A stretch of 6,761 nt of DNA from Chloroflexota bacterium. Lineage in GTDB: Bacteria > Chloroflexota > Anaerolineae > B4-G1 > DUEL01. A model generated the notes under the pieces. It saw only the letters and a program-made list of their open reading frames with translations, ran no database searches and was not told the origin of the DNA. Position 1 is the first letter of the stretch, and each line of letters opens with the position of its first letter. The translations under genes were made by a program, and so were the position numbers. Location: the NCBI GenBank assembly GCA_017743275.1, contig JAGHZG010000087.1:1-6761 (forward strand). The letters are read 5' to 3'. Positions 1 through 6,263 of this stretch are shown here, piece by piece.

Positions 1-1
1 T

Positions 2-28
2 CTCTGCGTACTCTGCGTCTCGGCGGTG
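2..28. repeat. Short 9-nt intergenic repeat units at the window edge
   Basis: Two consecutive 9-nt units, CTCTGCGTA and CTCTGCGTC, are followed by a degenerate third, TCGGCGGTG. They lie just beyond the 3' end of trpC, and the array may continue outside the window. GC-rich 9-nt repeats of this general look are common between genes in several bacterial phyla. I see no ORF or clear terminator in the 54 nt after trpC, so this edge either ends the trp operon or is a spacer before a further gene. Confidence 0.45.
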
Positions 29-54
29 AAATGACCTTTTTGCAGGAGACTCAA

Positions 55-903
55 TCATGGCGCCCCGGCCAGAGGCAGGACCGACAGGTATCCTGCATCC
101 CGGAGAGGATGCCGCCCTGCGAAGACCAGTTCCCGCACACGAGCCGCGATGGCGGGAGCGGTGACCAGTGCCTCTCCCACCAGAACGGCATCGGCCCCTT
201 TCCGGGCCAGGTACCGGACGTCCTCAGCGGTGCGGATGCCGCTTTCGGCGACGGTCACCGTCCTCGGCGGGATCAGGGGGTGGAGACGGGCAAAGGTGGT
301 GATGTCGGTCCGGAAGGTGCGCAGGTCCCGATTATTGATGCCGATGATGGGCGGGCGCAGGGGCAGGACGGCTTCCAGTCCCTCCCGGTTGTGGACTTCC
401 ACCAGGGCGTGCATGCCCAGTTCTCCGGTCAGGGCCAGGAGTTCCGCGAGTACGGCGGGAGGGAGGGCGGCCGCGATCAGGAGGACGGCGTCTGCCCCCC
501 ACGCGCGGGTCTCATAGACCTGATAGGGGTCTATGATGAAGTCCTTGCGCAGGATGGGCAGGGCATAGCCCCGGGCCCGCAGGGTCTCCCGCGCCCGCGC
601 CAGGTCCAGCAGGCTCCCCTGGAAGAAGGACGGGTCGGTCAGGACCGAAAGGGCTCCGGCCCCGTGCGCGGCGTAGAGGGTGGCCAGGTCGCCTGCATCC
701 AGGTCGGGGCGAAGGGGGCCGCGCGAGGGGGAGGCCCGCTTGATCTCCGCGATCAGCGTGACCCCGGGCCGCGCCAGGGCCTCCGCGAAATCCAGCGGGG
801 GTGCCTGGTCCGCCGCGCGGGCGCGCACCTCCGCCAGCGGGACCGCCTCCCGGCGCGCGGCAACCTCCTCCCGTTTGGCGGCAAGAATACGTTCCAGGAT
901 CAT
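55..903 (-). CDS. trpC: Indole-3-glycerol-phosphate synthase
   Basis: This cytosolic TIM-barrel enzyme cyclises and decarboxylates 1-(o-carboxyphenylamino)-1-deoxyribulose 5-phosphate to indole-3-glycerol phosphate. Family motifs are intact in the 282-aa product: [12 protein letters not shown] (residues 51-62, with E53 and K55), ILRKDFI (117-123, K120), ALVEVH (E169), INNRDL (N190) and the phosphate-binding AESGI (219-223, E220 and S221). These match the catalytic Lys, Glu and Asn residues known for the family. It is slightly longer than the usual 250-270 aa because of a C-terminal tail after residue 262. The ATG at 903 overlaps the trpD stop as ATGA, and GGAGG (910-914) sits 6 nt upstream, so translational coupling with trpD is likely. 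It is a separate TrpC, not a TrpC-TrpF fusion. Confidence 0.97.
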   Translation of the reverse strand: MILERILAAKREEVAARREAVPLAEVRARAADQAPPLDFAEALARPGVTLIAEIKRASPSRGPLRPDLDAGDLATLYAAHGAGALSVLTDPSFFQGSLLDLARARETLRARGYALPILRKDFIIDPYQVYETRAWGADAVLLIAAALPPAVLAELLALTGELGMHALVEVHNREGLEAVLPLRPPIIGINNRDLRTFRTDITTFARLHPLIPPRTVTVAESGIRTAEDVRYLARKGADAVLVGEALVTAPAIAARVRELVFAGRHPLRDAGYLSVLPLAGAP

Positions 904-1928
904 GCGGCCCCTCCTGCATTTCGGGTGAAGGCGATGAGGGCCTCCAGTTTGTCCAGAGCGGCGCCCGAATCAATGCTCCGGGCGGCCAGATGGAGCCCCT
1001 CCCGCATATCGGCGGCGCAGCCTCCGGCCACCAGCGCGGCCGCCGCGTTCAGGAGCACCACATCCCGCCGGGGTCCCGGCTCCCCCTGGAGGATGGAGCG
1101 GACGATGGCGGCGTTCTCGGCCGCGCTCCCTCCCCGCAGCGCGGAGATGGACACCCGGGGCAACCCTACATCTGTGGGGTCCAGCACGTAGGAGCGGATG
1201 GAACCGTTATGCAGTTGGGCGACCCGGTTGGGGCCGGTGGTGGAGAGTTCGTCCAGTCCGTCCGCGCCGTGGACCACGAAGGCGGCCCGACAGCCCAGGG
1301 ACCCCAGAACGCCCGCCAGGATCTCGGTCAGGGCCGGGTCGTAGACGCCCAGGACCTGAACCTGGGCACCCGCCGGGTTGGTGAGAGGACCCAGAACGTT
1401 GAAGACGGTGCGGACCCCCATCTCCCGCCGGGGGCCGATGGCGTGCTTCATGGCAGGGTGAAAGCGGGGAGCGAAGAGGAATCCGATGCCGATTTCGTCC
1501 ACGCAGAGGGCCACCGCCTCCGGGGAGAGGTCCAGATTGACCCCCAGGGCCTCCAGGACGTCCGCGCTCCCGCAGTGGCTGGAGACGGAGCGGTTGCCGT
1601 GTTTGGCGACCGGGAGGCCGGCTCCGGCGACCACAAAGGCCGCAGTGGTGGAAATGTTGAAAGTCCCGGAGCGGTCGCCGCCGGTGCCACACGTATCCAC
1701 CAGCGGGGCCCGGCGGGTCGGGACGGGGAGAGCGTGACGCCGCATCGCGCGGGCAAATCCCGCAATCTCCTCCACCGTCTCCCCCTTCATCCGCAGGGCG
1801 ATGAGGAACCCACCGATCTGGGCCGGGGTGGCCTCTCCCCGCATCACCTGACCCATCACCTCTTCGGCTTCCCTGGCGGTCAGGTCCTGTCGTTCCACCA
1901 ATCGGGCAATGGCTTCACGAATGTCTAT
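900..1928 (-). CDS. trpD: Anthranilate phosphoribosyltransferase, probable AUA start
   Basis: This enzyme transfers phosphoribose from PRPP to anthranilate, giving N-(5-phosphoribosyl)anthranilate. Numbering from the proposed start (342 aa), the glycine-rich PRPP loop DTCGTGGD is at 78-85, KHGNR at 109-113, NVLGPLTNP at 177-185 and the Mg-binding DE pair in ADGLDE at 226-227. All are intact. No ATG, GTG or TTG lies in frame between the preceding trpG stop (1941-1943) and TTG at 1901. A perfect GGAGG (1935-1939) sits exactly 6 nt before ATA (1926-1928), the spacing used by trpE, trpG and trpC. Starting there adds IDIREAIAR, which completes the family's usual N-terminal helix (typically M-I/D-REAL-LVE). 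The fallback start at TTG 1899-1901 would remove part of that helix and has no properly placed SD. Function is near certain; the exact start codon is an inference and could be an ATG hidden by a sequence error. Confidence 0.95.
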   Translation of the reverse strand: MDIREAIARLVERQDLTAREAEEVMGQVMRGEATPAQIGGFLIALRMKGETVEEIAGFARAMRRHALPVPTRRAPLVDTCGTGGDRSGTFNISTTAAFVVAGAGLPVAKHGNRSVSSHCGSADVLEALGVNLDLSPEAVALCVDEIGIGFLFAPRFHPAMKHAIGPRREMGVRTVFNVLGPLTNPAGAQVQVLGVYDPALTEILAGVLGSLGCRAAFVVHGADGLDELSTTGPNRVAQLHNGSIRSYVLDPTDVGLPRVSISALRGGSAAENAAIVRSILQGEPGPRRDVVLLNAAAALVAGGCAADMREGLHLAARSIDSGAALDKLEALIAFTRNAGGAA

Positions 1929-1940
1929 GATGCACCTCCT

Positions 1941-2504
1941 TTACACCATGTGTAAAAAGTTCTCCAGCAGAATTTTGCCCTCCCGTGTCAGGATGGATTC
2001 GGGATGAAACTGGACGCCGAAGACGGGGTAATCCCGATGCTGAACGCCCATCACCTCCCCCTCCTGGGTGAAGGCCGTCAGTTCCAGCACCGGGGGGAGC
2101 GGCGACTGGATGATCAGGGAATGGTAGCGAGTGGCGACGATGGGGTTGGGCATGCGGGCGAAAATCCCGCTCCCGGTATGGTAGATCAGCGACGTTTTCC
2201 CGTGCATCCGCCGGGGAGCCCGCCCCACGACCCCGCCGAAGACGGATCCGATGCACTGATGGCCCAGGCAGACCCCCAGGATAGGCACGCGCCGGTGAAA
2301 ATGGCGAATGACCTGGTTGGAAATCCCGCCGTCTTCCGGAGTGCCCGGGCCGGGGGAGATCACGATGTGGGATGGCCTCAGCGCCTCCAGTTCCTCTATG
2401 GTGACGGCGTCGTTGCGAAAGACCCGGACATCGGCCCCCAGTTCTCCCAGGTACTGCACCAGGTTGTACGTAAAGGAATCGTAGTTATCAATCACGACGA
2501 CCAT
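1941..2504 (-). CDS. trpG: Anthranilate synthase component II (glutamine amidotransferase)
   Basis: This class I glutamine amidotransferase subunit hydrolyses glutamine and passes ammonia to TrpE for anthranilate synthesis. The 187-aa product has the usual family length. The oxyanion-hole motif SPGPGTP is at 50-56, the nucleophile elbow GVCLGHQ at 77-83 (C79), the HGKTS loop at 101-105 and the catalytic FHPES at 166-170 (H167, E169). The ATG at 2504 overlaps the end of trpE by 17 nt, and GGAGG (2511-2515) lies 6 nt upstream inside trpE. Overlap and adjacency fit equimolar production of the two subunits. A close paralogue, pabA, serves folate synthesis and some bacteria share one amidotransferase for both. 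Position in a trp operon supports TrpG, but a dual role cannot be excluded. Confidence 0.97.
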   Translation of the reverse strand: MVVVIDNYDSFTYNLVQYLGELGADVRVFRNDAVTIEELEALRPSHIVISPGPGTPEDGGISNQVIRHFHRRVPILGVCLGHQCIGSVFGGVVGRAPRRMHGKTSLIYHTGSGIFARMPNPIVATRYHSLIIQSPLPPVLELTAFTQEGEVMGVQHRDYPVFGVQFHPESILTREGKILLENFLHMV

Positions 2505-4008
2505 ACTGCACCTCCTTCACCTCCATCTGTTCCGCCAGACGGACGGCTTCCATCAGCGCGCGGGCCTTGTGGCAGGTCTCCTGGTACTCCCGGGTGGGGT
2601 CGGAATCGGCCACGATGCCGGCTCCGGCCTGAGCATAGACGGTGTTCCCGCGCATAATGAGCGTCCGGATGGTGATACACGTATCCATCGTGCCGCTGTA
2701 ACTGAAGTACCCCACGCCGCCCGCGTATGGCCCCCGGCGCTCCCCTTCCAGTTCGGCGATGATTTCCATCGCCCGCACCTTGGGGGCGCCGGAGACGGTG
2801 CCGGCCGGGAAGGTGGCCCGGAGCAGGTCAAACGCATCCACATCGGGCCGGAGTTCTCCCTGGACACCGGAGACGATGTGCATCACATGGGAGTAGCGCT
2901 CCACCACCATCAGTTCGGGGACGTGGACGGTCCCATAGCGGCAGACGCGCCCCAGGTCGTTTCGGGCCAGGTCCACCAGCATCACGTGCTCGGCCCGCTC
3001 CTTCTCGTCGGCTATCAGGGCCCGTTCCAGCGCCGCGTCCTCCTCCGGGGTGGCCCCGCGCGGGCGCGTTCCGGCGATGGGGCGGACCTCGGCGATGCCC
3101 CCTTCCAGCCGGGTCAGCACCTCTGGAGACGCGCCAATCAGATAGAGATCGTCCGGTAATTCCAGAAAAAACATATAGGGTGAAGGGTTCAGCATCCGCA
3201 GGGCCCGGTAGATGGCGAAGGGGTCGGCGGTGGTAGGGCGGGAAAACCGCTGGGAGAGCACCACCTGGAAGATGTCTCCTGCCGCAATGTACCCTTTGGC
3301 CCGGCGCACGGCGTCCTCAAAGGCTTCCTGCGAGAAGTTGGATTCCCAGCGGAGGTCCGGGCCCTGTACGGGGAGGAGGGGAGAGGGGGGCATCTCCGGT
3401 ATCGGTTGCCCTACCAGAGCACTGATCCGGGCCACCCGCCCGGCTGCTTCCGCGTACGCCGATTCGGCGTCCCCGTCCACCCGTGCGTTGGCGACCACCA
3501 GCAATCGGTGCCGGACGTGGTCAAAAATGACGATGTCGTCCACCAGGAGAGAGACGGCATCCGGCAGGCCCAGTCCGGGGCGTGGGGCCAGCGGCACCCG
3601 TTCAAAGAACCGGGTCGCGTCGTAGGAAAGATAACCGACCAGGCCTCCGCAGAAGCGGGGGAGTGGAGTGCCGGTTTCCACGAACCGGTAGCGGTGCAGG
3701 ACCTGGCGCGCCAGCGCCAGAGGGTCTCCCTGGGCCCGAAGGATGGGGGTCCCGATGGGCTCTTCGTAGACCACCTCGCCGTTGCGAGCGGTCAGCAGGC
3801 CCACCGGTTCCACTCCCAGGAAGGAGTACCGTCCCAGGCGTTCCCCCTTCTCCACGCTCTCCAGGATGAAAGAAGGAACCCCGTTCCGGCGCAGTTTCAG
3901 ATAGACGGACACTGGAGTTTCCAGGTCCGCCGGGAGTTCCCGCCAGACCGGAACCAGGGAGCCGGGGGGAACATCGGGCGATGCGGAGCAATGAATTGGG
4001 ATGTCCAT
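2488..4008 (-). CDS. trpE: Anthranilate synthase component I
   Basis: This is the chorismate-binding subunit, making anthranilate from chorismate with ammonia supplied by TrpG. It is the committed and normally tryptophan-inhibited step. The 506-aa product is full length for the family. The N-terminal domain has the feedback-site segment FILESVEKGERLGRYSFLG (47-64) and the catalytic domain has the second effector segment NPSPYMFFLEL (274-284), so Trp inhibition is expected. Catalytic-domain motifs follow: IFQVVLSQRF (246-255), PIAGTRPRG (310-318), DLARNDLGRV (346-355), RYSHVMHIVS (371-380), TFPAGTVSGAPK (399-410) and GAGIVADSDPTREYQET (462-478). The ATG at 4008 has GGAGG (4015-4019) 6 nt upstream, directly after the T-box terminator, so it is the first gene under T-box control. 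The LLES-type effector motif and the gene context favour TrpE over PabB. Confidence 0.97.
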   Translation of the reverse strand: MDIPIHCSASPDVPPGSLVPVWRELPADLETPVSVYLKLRRNGVPSFILESVEKGERLGRYSFLGVEPVGLLTARNGEVVYEEPIGTPILRAQGDPLALARQVLHRYRFVETGTPLPRFCGGLVGYLSYDATRFFERVPLAPRPGLGLPDAVSLLVDDIVIFDHVRHRLLVVANARVDGDAESAYAEAAGRVARISALVGQPIPEMPPSPLLPVQGPDLRWESNFSQEAFEDAVRRAKGYIAAGDIFQVVLSQRFSRPTTADPFAIYRALRMLNPSPYMFFLELPDDLYLIGASPEVLTRLEGGIAEVRPIAGTRPRGATPEEDAALERALIADEKERAEHVMLVDLARNDLGRVCRYGTVHVPELMVVERYSHVMHIVSGVQGELRPDVDAFDLLRATFPAGTVSGAPKVRAMEIIAELEGERRGPYAGGVGYFSYSGTMDTCITIRTLIMRGNTVYAQAGAGIVADSDPTREYQETCHKARALMEAVRLAEQMEVKEVQYGRRD

Positions 4009-4020
4009 ACCTCACCTCCG

Positions 4021-4058
4021 AAAAAGCAAAGCGCCCGTCCCGGAAGGGACGGGCGCTT
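4021..4058 (-). terminator. T-box intrinsic terminator upstream of trpE
   Basis: AAGCGCCCGTCCC (4046-4058) and GGGACGGGCGCTT (4029-4041) form a perfect 13-bp stem with a TTCC loop, followed by a U-rich tail TTTGCTTTTT ending at 4021. It lies immediately before the trpE Shine-Dalgarno. It should form when charged tRNA-Trp is abundant and the antiterminator is not stabilised. Confidence 0.95.
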
Positions 4059-4078
4059 CTGCCCGCGGTGCCACCCTT
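4044..4078 (-). promoter_or_regulatory. T-box antiterminator helix
   Basis: AAGGG (4074-4078) pairs with CCCTT (4044-4048), and GCGGGC (4061-4066) pairs with GCCCGT (4049-4054, one G-U pair). This leaves the canonical 7-nt bulge UGGCACC (4067-4073) that binds the tRNA acceptor end. The 3' half shares bases with the terminator, so the two structures exclude each other. Confidence 0.93.
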
Positions 4079-4298
4079 CTTGGCCCAACCGGCCCGAAGG
4101 CCAGAGGGCCCTGGAGGCCAGCCGGAAACAAAACGACCACCGTGAGCGCACCCACGATGGTCGGAAAGCCAGCCTCACCCTCTGCGGGTACCGGTCTCCG
4201 AACATAGCGCCCGGAGACGGATACCCCGACCCGGTAACGGGGGTCAACCGGCTCAGGCTACTGCCTCCTCTGGAGGGTTCGCCCTGCGACTCCCGGGC

Positions 4299-4301
4299 CC
4301 A
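4299..4301 (-). promoter_or_regulatory. T-box specifier codon UGG (Trp)
   Basis: The specifier loop reads GCGGAATGGGCC, with UGG followed by a purine as is usual in T-boxes, and it would pair with the CCA anticodon of tRNA-Trp. It is placed by the paired GCGCTC/GAGCGC helix above and the CGGG/CCCG helix below the loop. Confidence 0.93.
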
Positions 4302-4411
4302 TTCCGCGCTCCCGTGAGGGTCGGGCTCTCACCTTTCCCCGACTCTCTGGACCTCCGTGTGAGCGCCTACTCTTCCCGTTCGCCGTCTTTGGTTGTCCAA
4401 TTGTTGGCATA

Positions 4412-4439
4412 ATTATACCCGCTTTCCCCAGATTGTCAA
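4412..4439 (-). promoter_or_regulatory. Sigma-70-type promoter of the trp operon
   Basis: Read on the minus strand, a perfect TTGACA (-35, 4434-4439) and a perfect TATAAT (-10, 4412-4417) are separated by 16 nt. Transcription should start near 4404-4406, just upstream of T-box stem I. A consensus promoter fits a system regulated mainly after initiation. The MITE-like element starts only 15 bp upstream of the -35 box. Confidence 0.9.
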
Positions 4440-4487
4440 ATTCTCGCGTTCTGAGGGTGTGTCCCCAAATCGTCGGGGCCCAGAGGG

Positions 4488-4507
4488 CCAGGCCGTAAAC
4501 GGCCTGG
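4488..4507. repeat. Left arm hairpin of the MITE-like element
   Basis: CCAGGCCGT pairs with ACGGCCTGG across a central AA. The matching right-arm hairpin (4613-4634) carries the same sequence inverted except for one swapped base pair (A-T for T-A, third position from the end), so pairing is kept while sequence differs. Confidence 0.8.
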
Positions 4508-4612
4508 CTGAGGTGGCGCAGGGCGCTGGAAGCGCCCTCTCCCTTCGGTAGCCTTTCGGAAACACGGGTTGCCAGGGCGAAAGGGGCGCTTTAGCGCCTC
4601 GTTTTCGCCTGA

Positions 4613-4634
4613 GCCTGGCCGTTTACGGCCAGGC
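4613..4634. repeat. Right arm hairpin of the MITE-like element
   Basis: GCCTGGCCGT pairs with ACGGCCAGGC across a central TT, giving a 10-bp stem. It is the mirror counterpart of 4488-4507 and can also pair with it at long range, giving a fold-back of the whole element. Confidence 0.8.
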
Positions 4635-4740
4635 GGAAAGGCCGAAAGCCCAGCCCGACGAAATTGGGACACACCCCGTTCTGAGACTTGCAGGCAACTC
4701 TGGCCTCGCTGGCCCGCTGTCTGGCCTGGCGGGCAGTCAT

Positions 4741-4768
4741 TTGACTTTCCCCAATGACGTGATAAAAT
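4741..4768 (+). promoter_or_regulatory. Promoter of the S1 gene
   Basis: TTGACT (-35, 4741-4746) and TAAAAT (-10, 4763-4768) are spaced by 16 nt, with TGA directly before the -10 giving an extended -10 motif (TGn). A start near 4775 would leave a leader of about 200 nt before the S1 gene. It lies 64 bp right of the MITE-like element and is not disrupted by it. Confidence 0.72.
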
Positions 4769-4867
4769 ATCTATACGATTTCTGGTTACCTGTCCGCAGA
4801 GCGCATTGGATAGACCGTCTCCACTGCCAGTTTTAGAGAAAGGAGGCAAGGGAAAGCACGGGATTCC

Positions 4868-4941
4868 GCGATGCTGGGCATGGCAGACTTCCCCGGCATC
4901 GCCCGCGCGGCGGTAAGAGCGTTGGCGAGGCCGGGTTTTTT
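4868..4941 (+). promoter_or_regulatory. Candidate transcription attenuator in the S1 leader
   Basis: Segment 4892-4903 (CCCGGCATCGCC) has two competing partners. Upstream, GCGATGCTGGG (4868-4878) pairs with 4892-4902 in 11 continuous base pairs with one G-U and a 13-nt loop. Downstream, GGCGAGGCCGGG (4924-4935) pairs with 4892-4903 in 12 positions with a single A-G mismatch, and six T residues follow (4936-4941). The first fold would act as an antiterminator and the second as a terminator, ending 32 nt before the S1 start codon. I recognise no known riboswitch or ribosomal-protein leader class here and there is no T-box core motif. The ligand or trigger is unknown; autoregulation by S1 is one possibility. 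Confidence 0.65.
4892..4941 (+). terminator. Intrinsic terminator inside the S1 leader
   Basis: A 12-position GC-rich stem (4892-4903 with 4924-4935, one mismatch) encloses a 20-nt loop and runs directly into TTTTTT. It lies between the promoter and the S1 start codon, so it should reduce or condition S1 expression rather than end an upstream gene. Confidence 0.72.
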
Positions 4942-4973
4942 GTGGACGGGTACCGGTTTTGAGGAGAGGAACG

Positions 4974-6248
4974 ATGGCGTTGGAGTTCAATGAATCATCA
5001 TCTACCCAGCCGGAGACGGTTGTGGATATGGAAAGTCTGCTCCAGGGGCAGGAGGGGTACGTTGCCCGCGCGGGGGAAATCCGCAGGGGACGCATCATCC
5101 AGGTCACCGAGGACGGTGCCCTGGTGGACGTCGGCCTCAAGCGGGAGGGGTTCGTCCCCGCCAGCGACCTGCGCCAGGTACGCAAGGAAATGGGCGAAAT
5201 CCACGAGGGCGACGAAGTCTTCGTCAAACTCCTGGAGAGCGAGAGCGAGGGGTATATTAAGGCTTCCATCTACCAGGCCCGCCTGGAGGAGGACTGGATG
5301 CGGGCCGAGGAGATGCTGAAGAGCGGCGCCATCTACGAGGGGCGCATCTCTGCATACAACCGGGGTGGGCTGACGGTCCCCTTCGGCCGCATCCGGGGCT
5401 TCATCCCGGTCTCCCAGGTGGTGGGCGTCCCGCGCGGCATGAAGGAGGCGGAGCGGCGCCAGCGGCTGGCCGCGATGGTCGGGCAGACCGTTGGCCTGCG
5501 GGTGGTGGATGTCAACCGGGAAGAGCGGCGGCTCATCCTCTCCCAGCGGCGGGCCCACCGGGCCTGGCAGCGCATCCTCCGCAAGCGACTGCTGGATAGT
5601 CTGGAGGTCGGGCAGCGCCGCCGGGGGAAGGTCTCCAGCATCACCGACTTCGGCGTATTTGTGGACCTGGGCCACGGCGTGGAGGGGATGGTCCACGTCT
5701 CCGAACTCTCCTGGCAGCGGGTGGATAACCCCCGCCAGGTCGTGCGCGTGGGAGATGAGGTAGAGGTTGTTGTCTTAGAACTTAACCGGTCCAAAGAGCG
5801 CATCGGCCTCAGCATTAAACAGACTCAGGAAGACCCCTGGAACCGGGTGGGGGAGAAGTACCGGGAGAACCAGTTGGTGGAAGGGCAGGTCACGCGCGTC
5901 GCCGACATCGGCGCCTTTGTGGAACTGGAGCCGGGGGTGGAGGGGCTGCTGCACGCCAGCGAACTGATCGGCGCCCCGGACGTGACCCCCCAGCAGGTGC
6001 TGAAGCCCGGCGAGACCATCCTGCTGAAGATTCTGGAGGTCAACCCGTCCCGCCGCCGCATCCGCCTGAGCGCCCGGCGGGTGCGCAAGGACGAATGGGA
6101 GCGGTGGGCTGCCGAGAAGGCCGCCCGCCAGCGCGCGGCGGAACCGGCCCCTGGGGCTGAGGCAACCGCAGAGACCCCCGAAGGGGAGGAGATCACTGCC
6201 CCCGAGGAAGCCGAGAGCGAGCCCGCCGCCGTCCCCGAGCCGGCATAA
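4974..6248 (+). CDS. rpsA: 30S ribosomal protein S1 homologue, four S1 domains
   Basis: This RNA-binding protein of the S1 family probably helps mRNA binding to the 30S subunit. The 424-aa product has four S1 OB-fold repeats: about 34-99 ([22 protein letters not shown]), 117-191 ([16 protein letters not shown]), 212-283 ([16 protein letters not shown] with [10 protein letters not shown]) and 301-368 ([18 protein letters not shown] with LLHASEL). Domains 3 and 4 are closest to consensus. Four domains, rather than the six of proteobacterial S1, is the form seen in Gram-positive and related lineages. The tail (about 385-424) is rich in Ala, Pro and Glu and looks disordered. I chose ATG 4974 because GAGGAGAGGA (4961-4970) sits just upstream; an in-frame TTG at 4959 overlaps that site and is less likely. 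The gene is preceded by its own promoter and attenuator-like leader. Confidence 0.92.
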   Translation: MALEFNESSSTQPETVVDMESLLQGQEGYVARAGEIRRGRIIQVTEDGALVDVGLKREGFVPASDLRQVRKEMGEIHEGDEVFVKLLESESEGYIKASIYQARLEEDWMRAEEMLKSGAIYEGRISAYNRGGLTVPFGRIRGFIPVSQVVGVPRGMKEAERRQRLAAMVGQTVGLRVVDVNREERRLILSQRRAHRAWQRILRKRLLDSLEVGQRRRGKVSSITDFGVFVDLGHGVEGMVHVSELSWQRVDNPRQVVRVGDEVEVVVLELNRSKERIGLSIKQTQEDPWNRVGEKYRENQLVEGQVTRVADIGAFVELEPGVEGLLHASELIGAPDVTPQQVLKPGETILLKILEVNPSRRRIRLSARRVRKDEWERWAAEKAARQRAAEPAPGAEATAETPEGEEITAPEEAESEPAAVPEPA

Positions 6249-6263
6249 ACCCCGAAGGGTTCC

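Larger units (their letters stand above)
4021..4405 (-). promoter_or_regulatory. Tryptophan T-box riboswitch leader of trpEGDC
   Basis: This untranslated leader senses uncharged tRNA-Trp and controls read-through into trpE. Stem I runs about 4383-4286, closed by GCGA (4380-4383) pairing with TCGC (4286-4289). Its specifier loop has AGTA on the 5' side and GGAATGG on the 3' side, and GCGCTC pairs with GAGCGC just above it. The distal AG bulge is AGAGAG (4343-4348). The specifier codon is TGG at 4299-4301. CCGTTA (4235-4240) lies in the stem II/III region. The T-box core AGGGTGGCACCGCG is at 4064-4077. Its bulge UGGC (4070-4073) pairs with 3'-terminal GCCA, which matches the G discriminator of bacterial tRNA-Trp. 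Specifier and bulge therefore agree independently on tryptophan. T-boxes are best known in Firmicutes and occur in a few other phyla. Confidence 0.96.
4455..4676. mobile_element. MITE-like non-coding insertion with 8-bp target duplication
   Basis: The ends are imperfect terminal inverted repeats: 4455-4479 begins GGGTGTGTCCCC, and 4653-4676 read in reverse begins GGGTGTGTCCC. Both continue to CGTCGGG, with small indels between. Direct repeats CGTTCTGA flank it (4447-4454 and 4677-4684; the identity extends one more base to G), consistent with a target-site duplication. Inside are four hairpins in mirrored order: 4488-4507, 4520-4538, about 4576-4609 (with inner 4583-4600) and 4613-4634. No plausible transposase ORF is present, so it would need a helper in trans. 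I do not recognise the family. Several IS families that duplicate 8 bp could be the source. An alternative is a compound palindromic repeat, but the flanking duplication favours insertion. Confidence 0.8.

Noticed and set aside
31..1191. Long plus-strand ORF opposite trpC and trpD.
   Set aside because: It lies antisense to two clearly recognised enzymes, has low-complexity Gly/Arg/Pro composition and no recognisable domain. It arises from high GC content.
1899..1901. TTG as the trpD start codon.
   Set aside because: It removes part of the conserved N-terminal helix and lacks a Shine-Dalgarno at usable distance, while the AUA at 1926-1928 matches the spacing of all sister genes.
2004..4317. 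Plus-strand ORFs opposite trpG, trpE and the T-box.
   Set aside because: They are antisense shadows of well-supported genes and of a structured RNA, with no family motif.
4712..4734. GCCCGC/GCGGGC hairpin just upstream of the S1 promoter, as a terminator.
   Set aside because: It has a 6-bp stem with an 11-nt loop, no T-tract and no gene upstream to terminate; probably chance in GC-rich DNA.
4959..4961. TTG as the S1 start codon.
   Set aside because: It overlaps the GAGGAGAGGA ribosome-binding site that serves ATG 4974, and has no site of its own.
4775..4973. T-box or other named riboswitch in the S1 leader.
   Set aside because: There is no AGGGTGG core, no specifier loop and no motif of a class I know; only the generic attenuator pairing is supported.
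4871..4993. A 40-codon ORF (ATG CTG GGC ...) across the attenuator, overlapping the S1 start by 20 nt, as a leader peptide.
   Set aside because: No Shine-Dalgarno at proper spacing: the strong AAAGGAGG lies 24 nt upstream of the ATG. Its codons show no run of a regulatory amino acid, and it would disrupt both helices when translated. Not annotated as a gene, though ribosome profiling could revive it.
4436..5269. Minus-strand 277-codon ORF over the MITE-like element and S1 5' end.
   Set aside because: It crosses the inverted repeats, a promoter and S1 domain 1, and its sequence is repetitive with no recognisable domain, so it is not a transposase.
6248..6261. AACCC/GGGTT hairpin at the S1 gene stop codon as a terminator.
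   Set aside because: The stem is only 5 bp and is followed by CCCTTTCG with no adequate T-tract.
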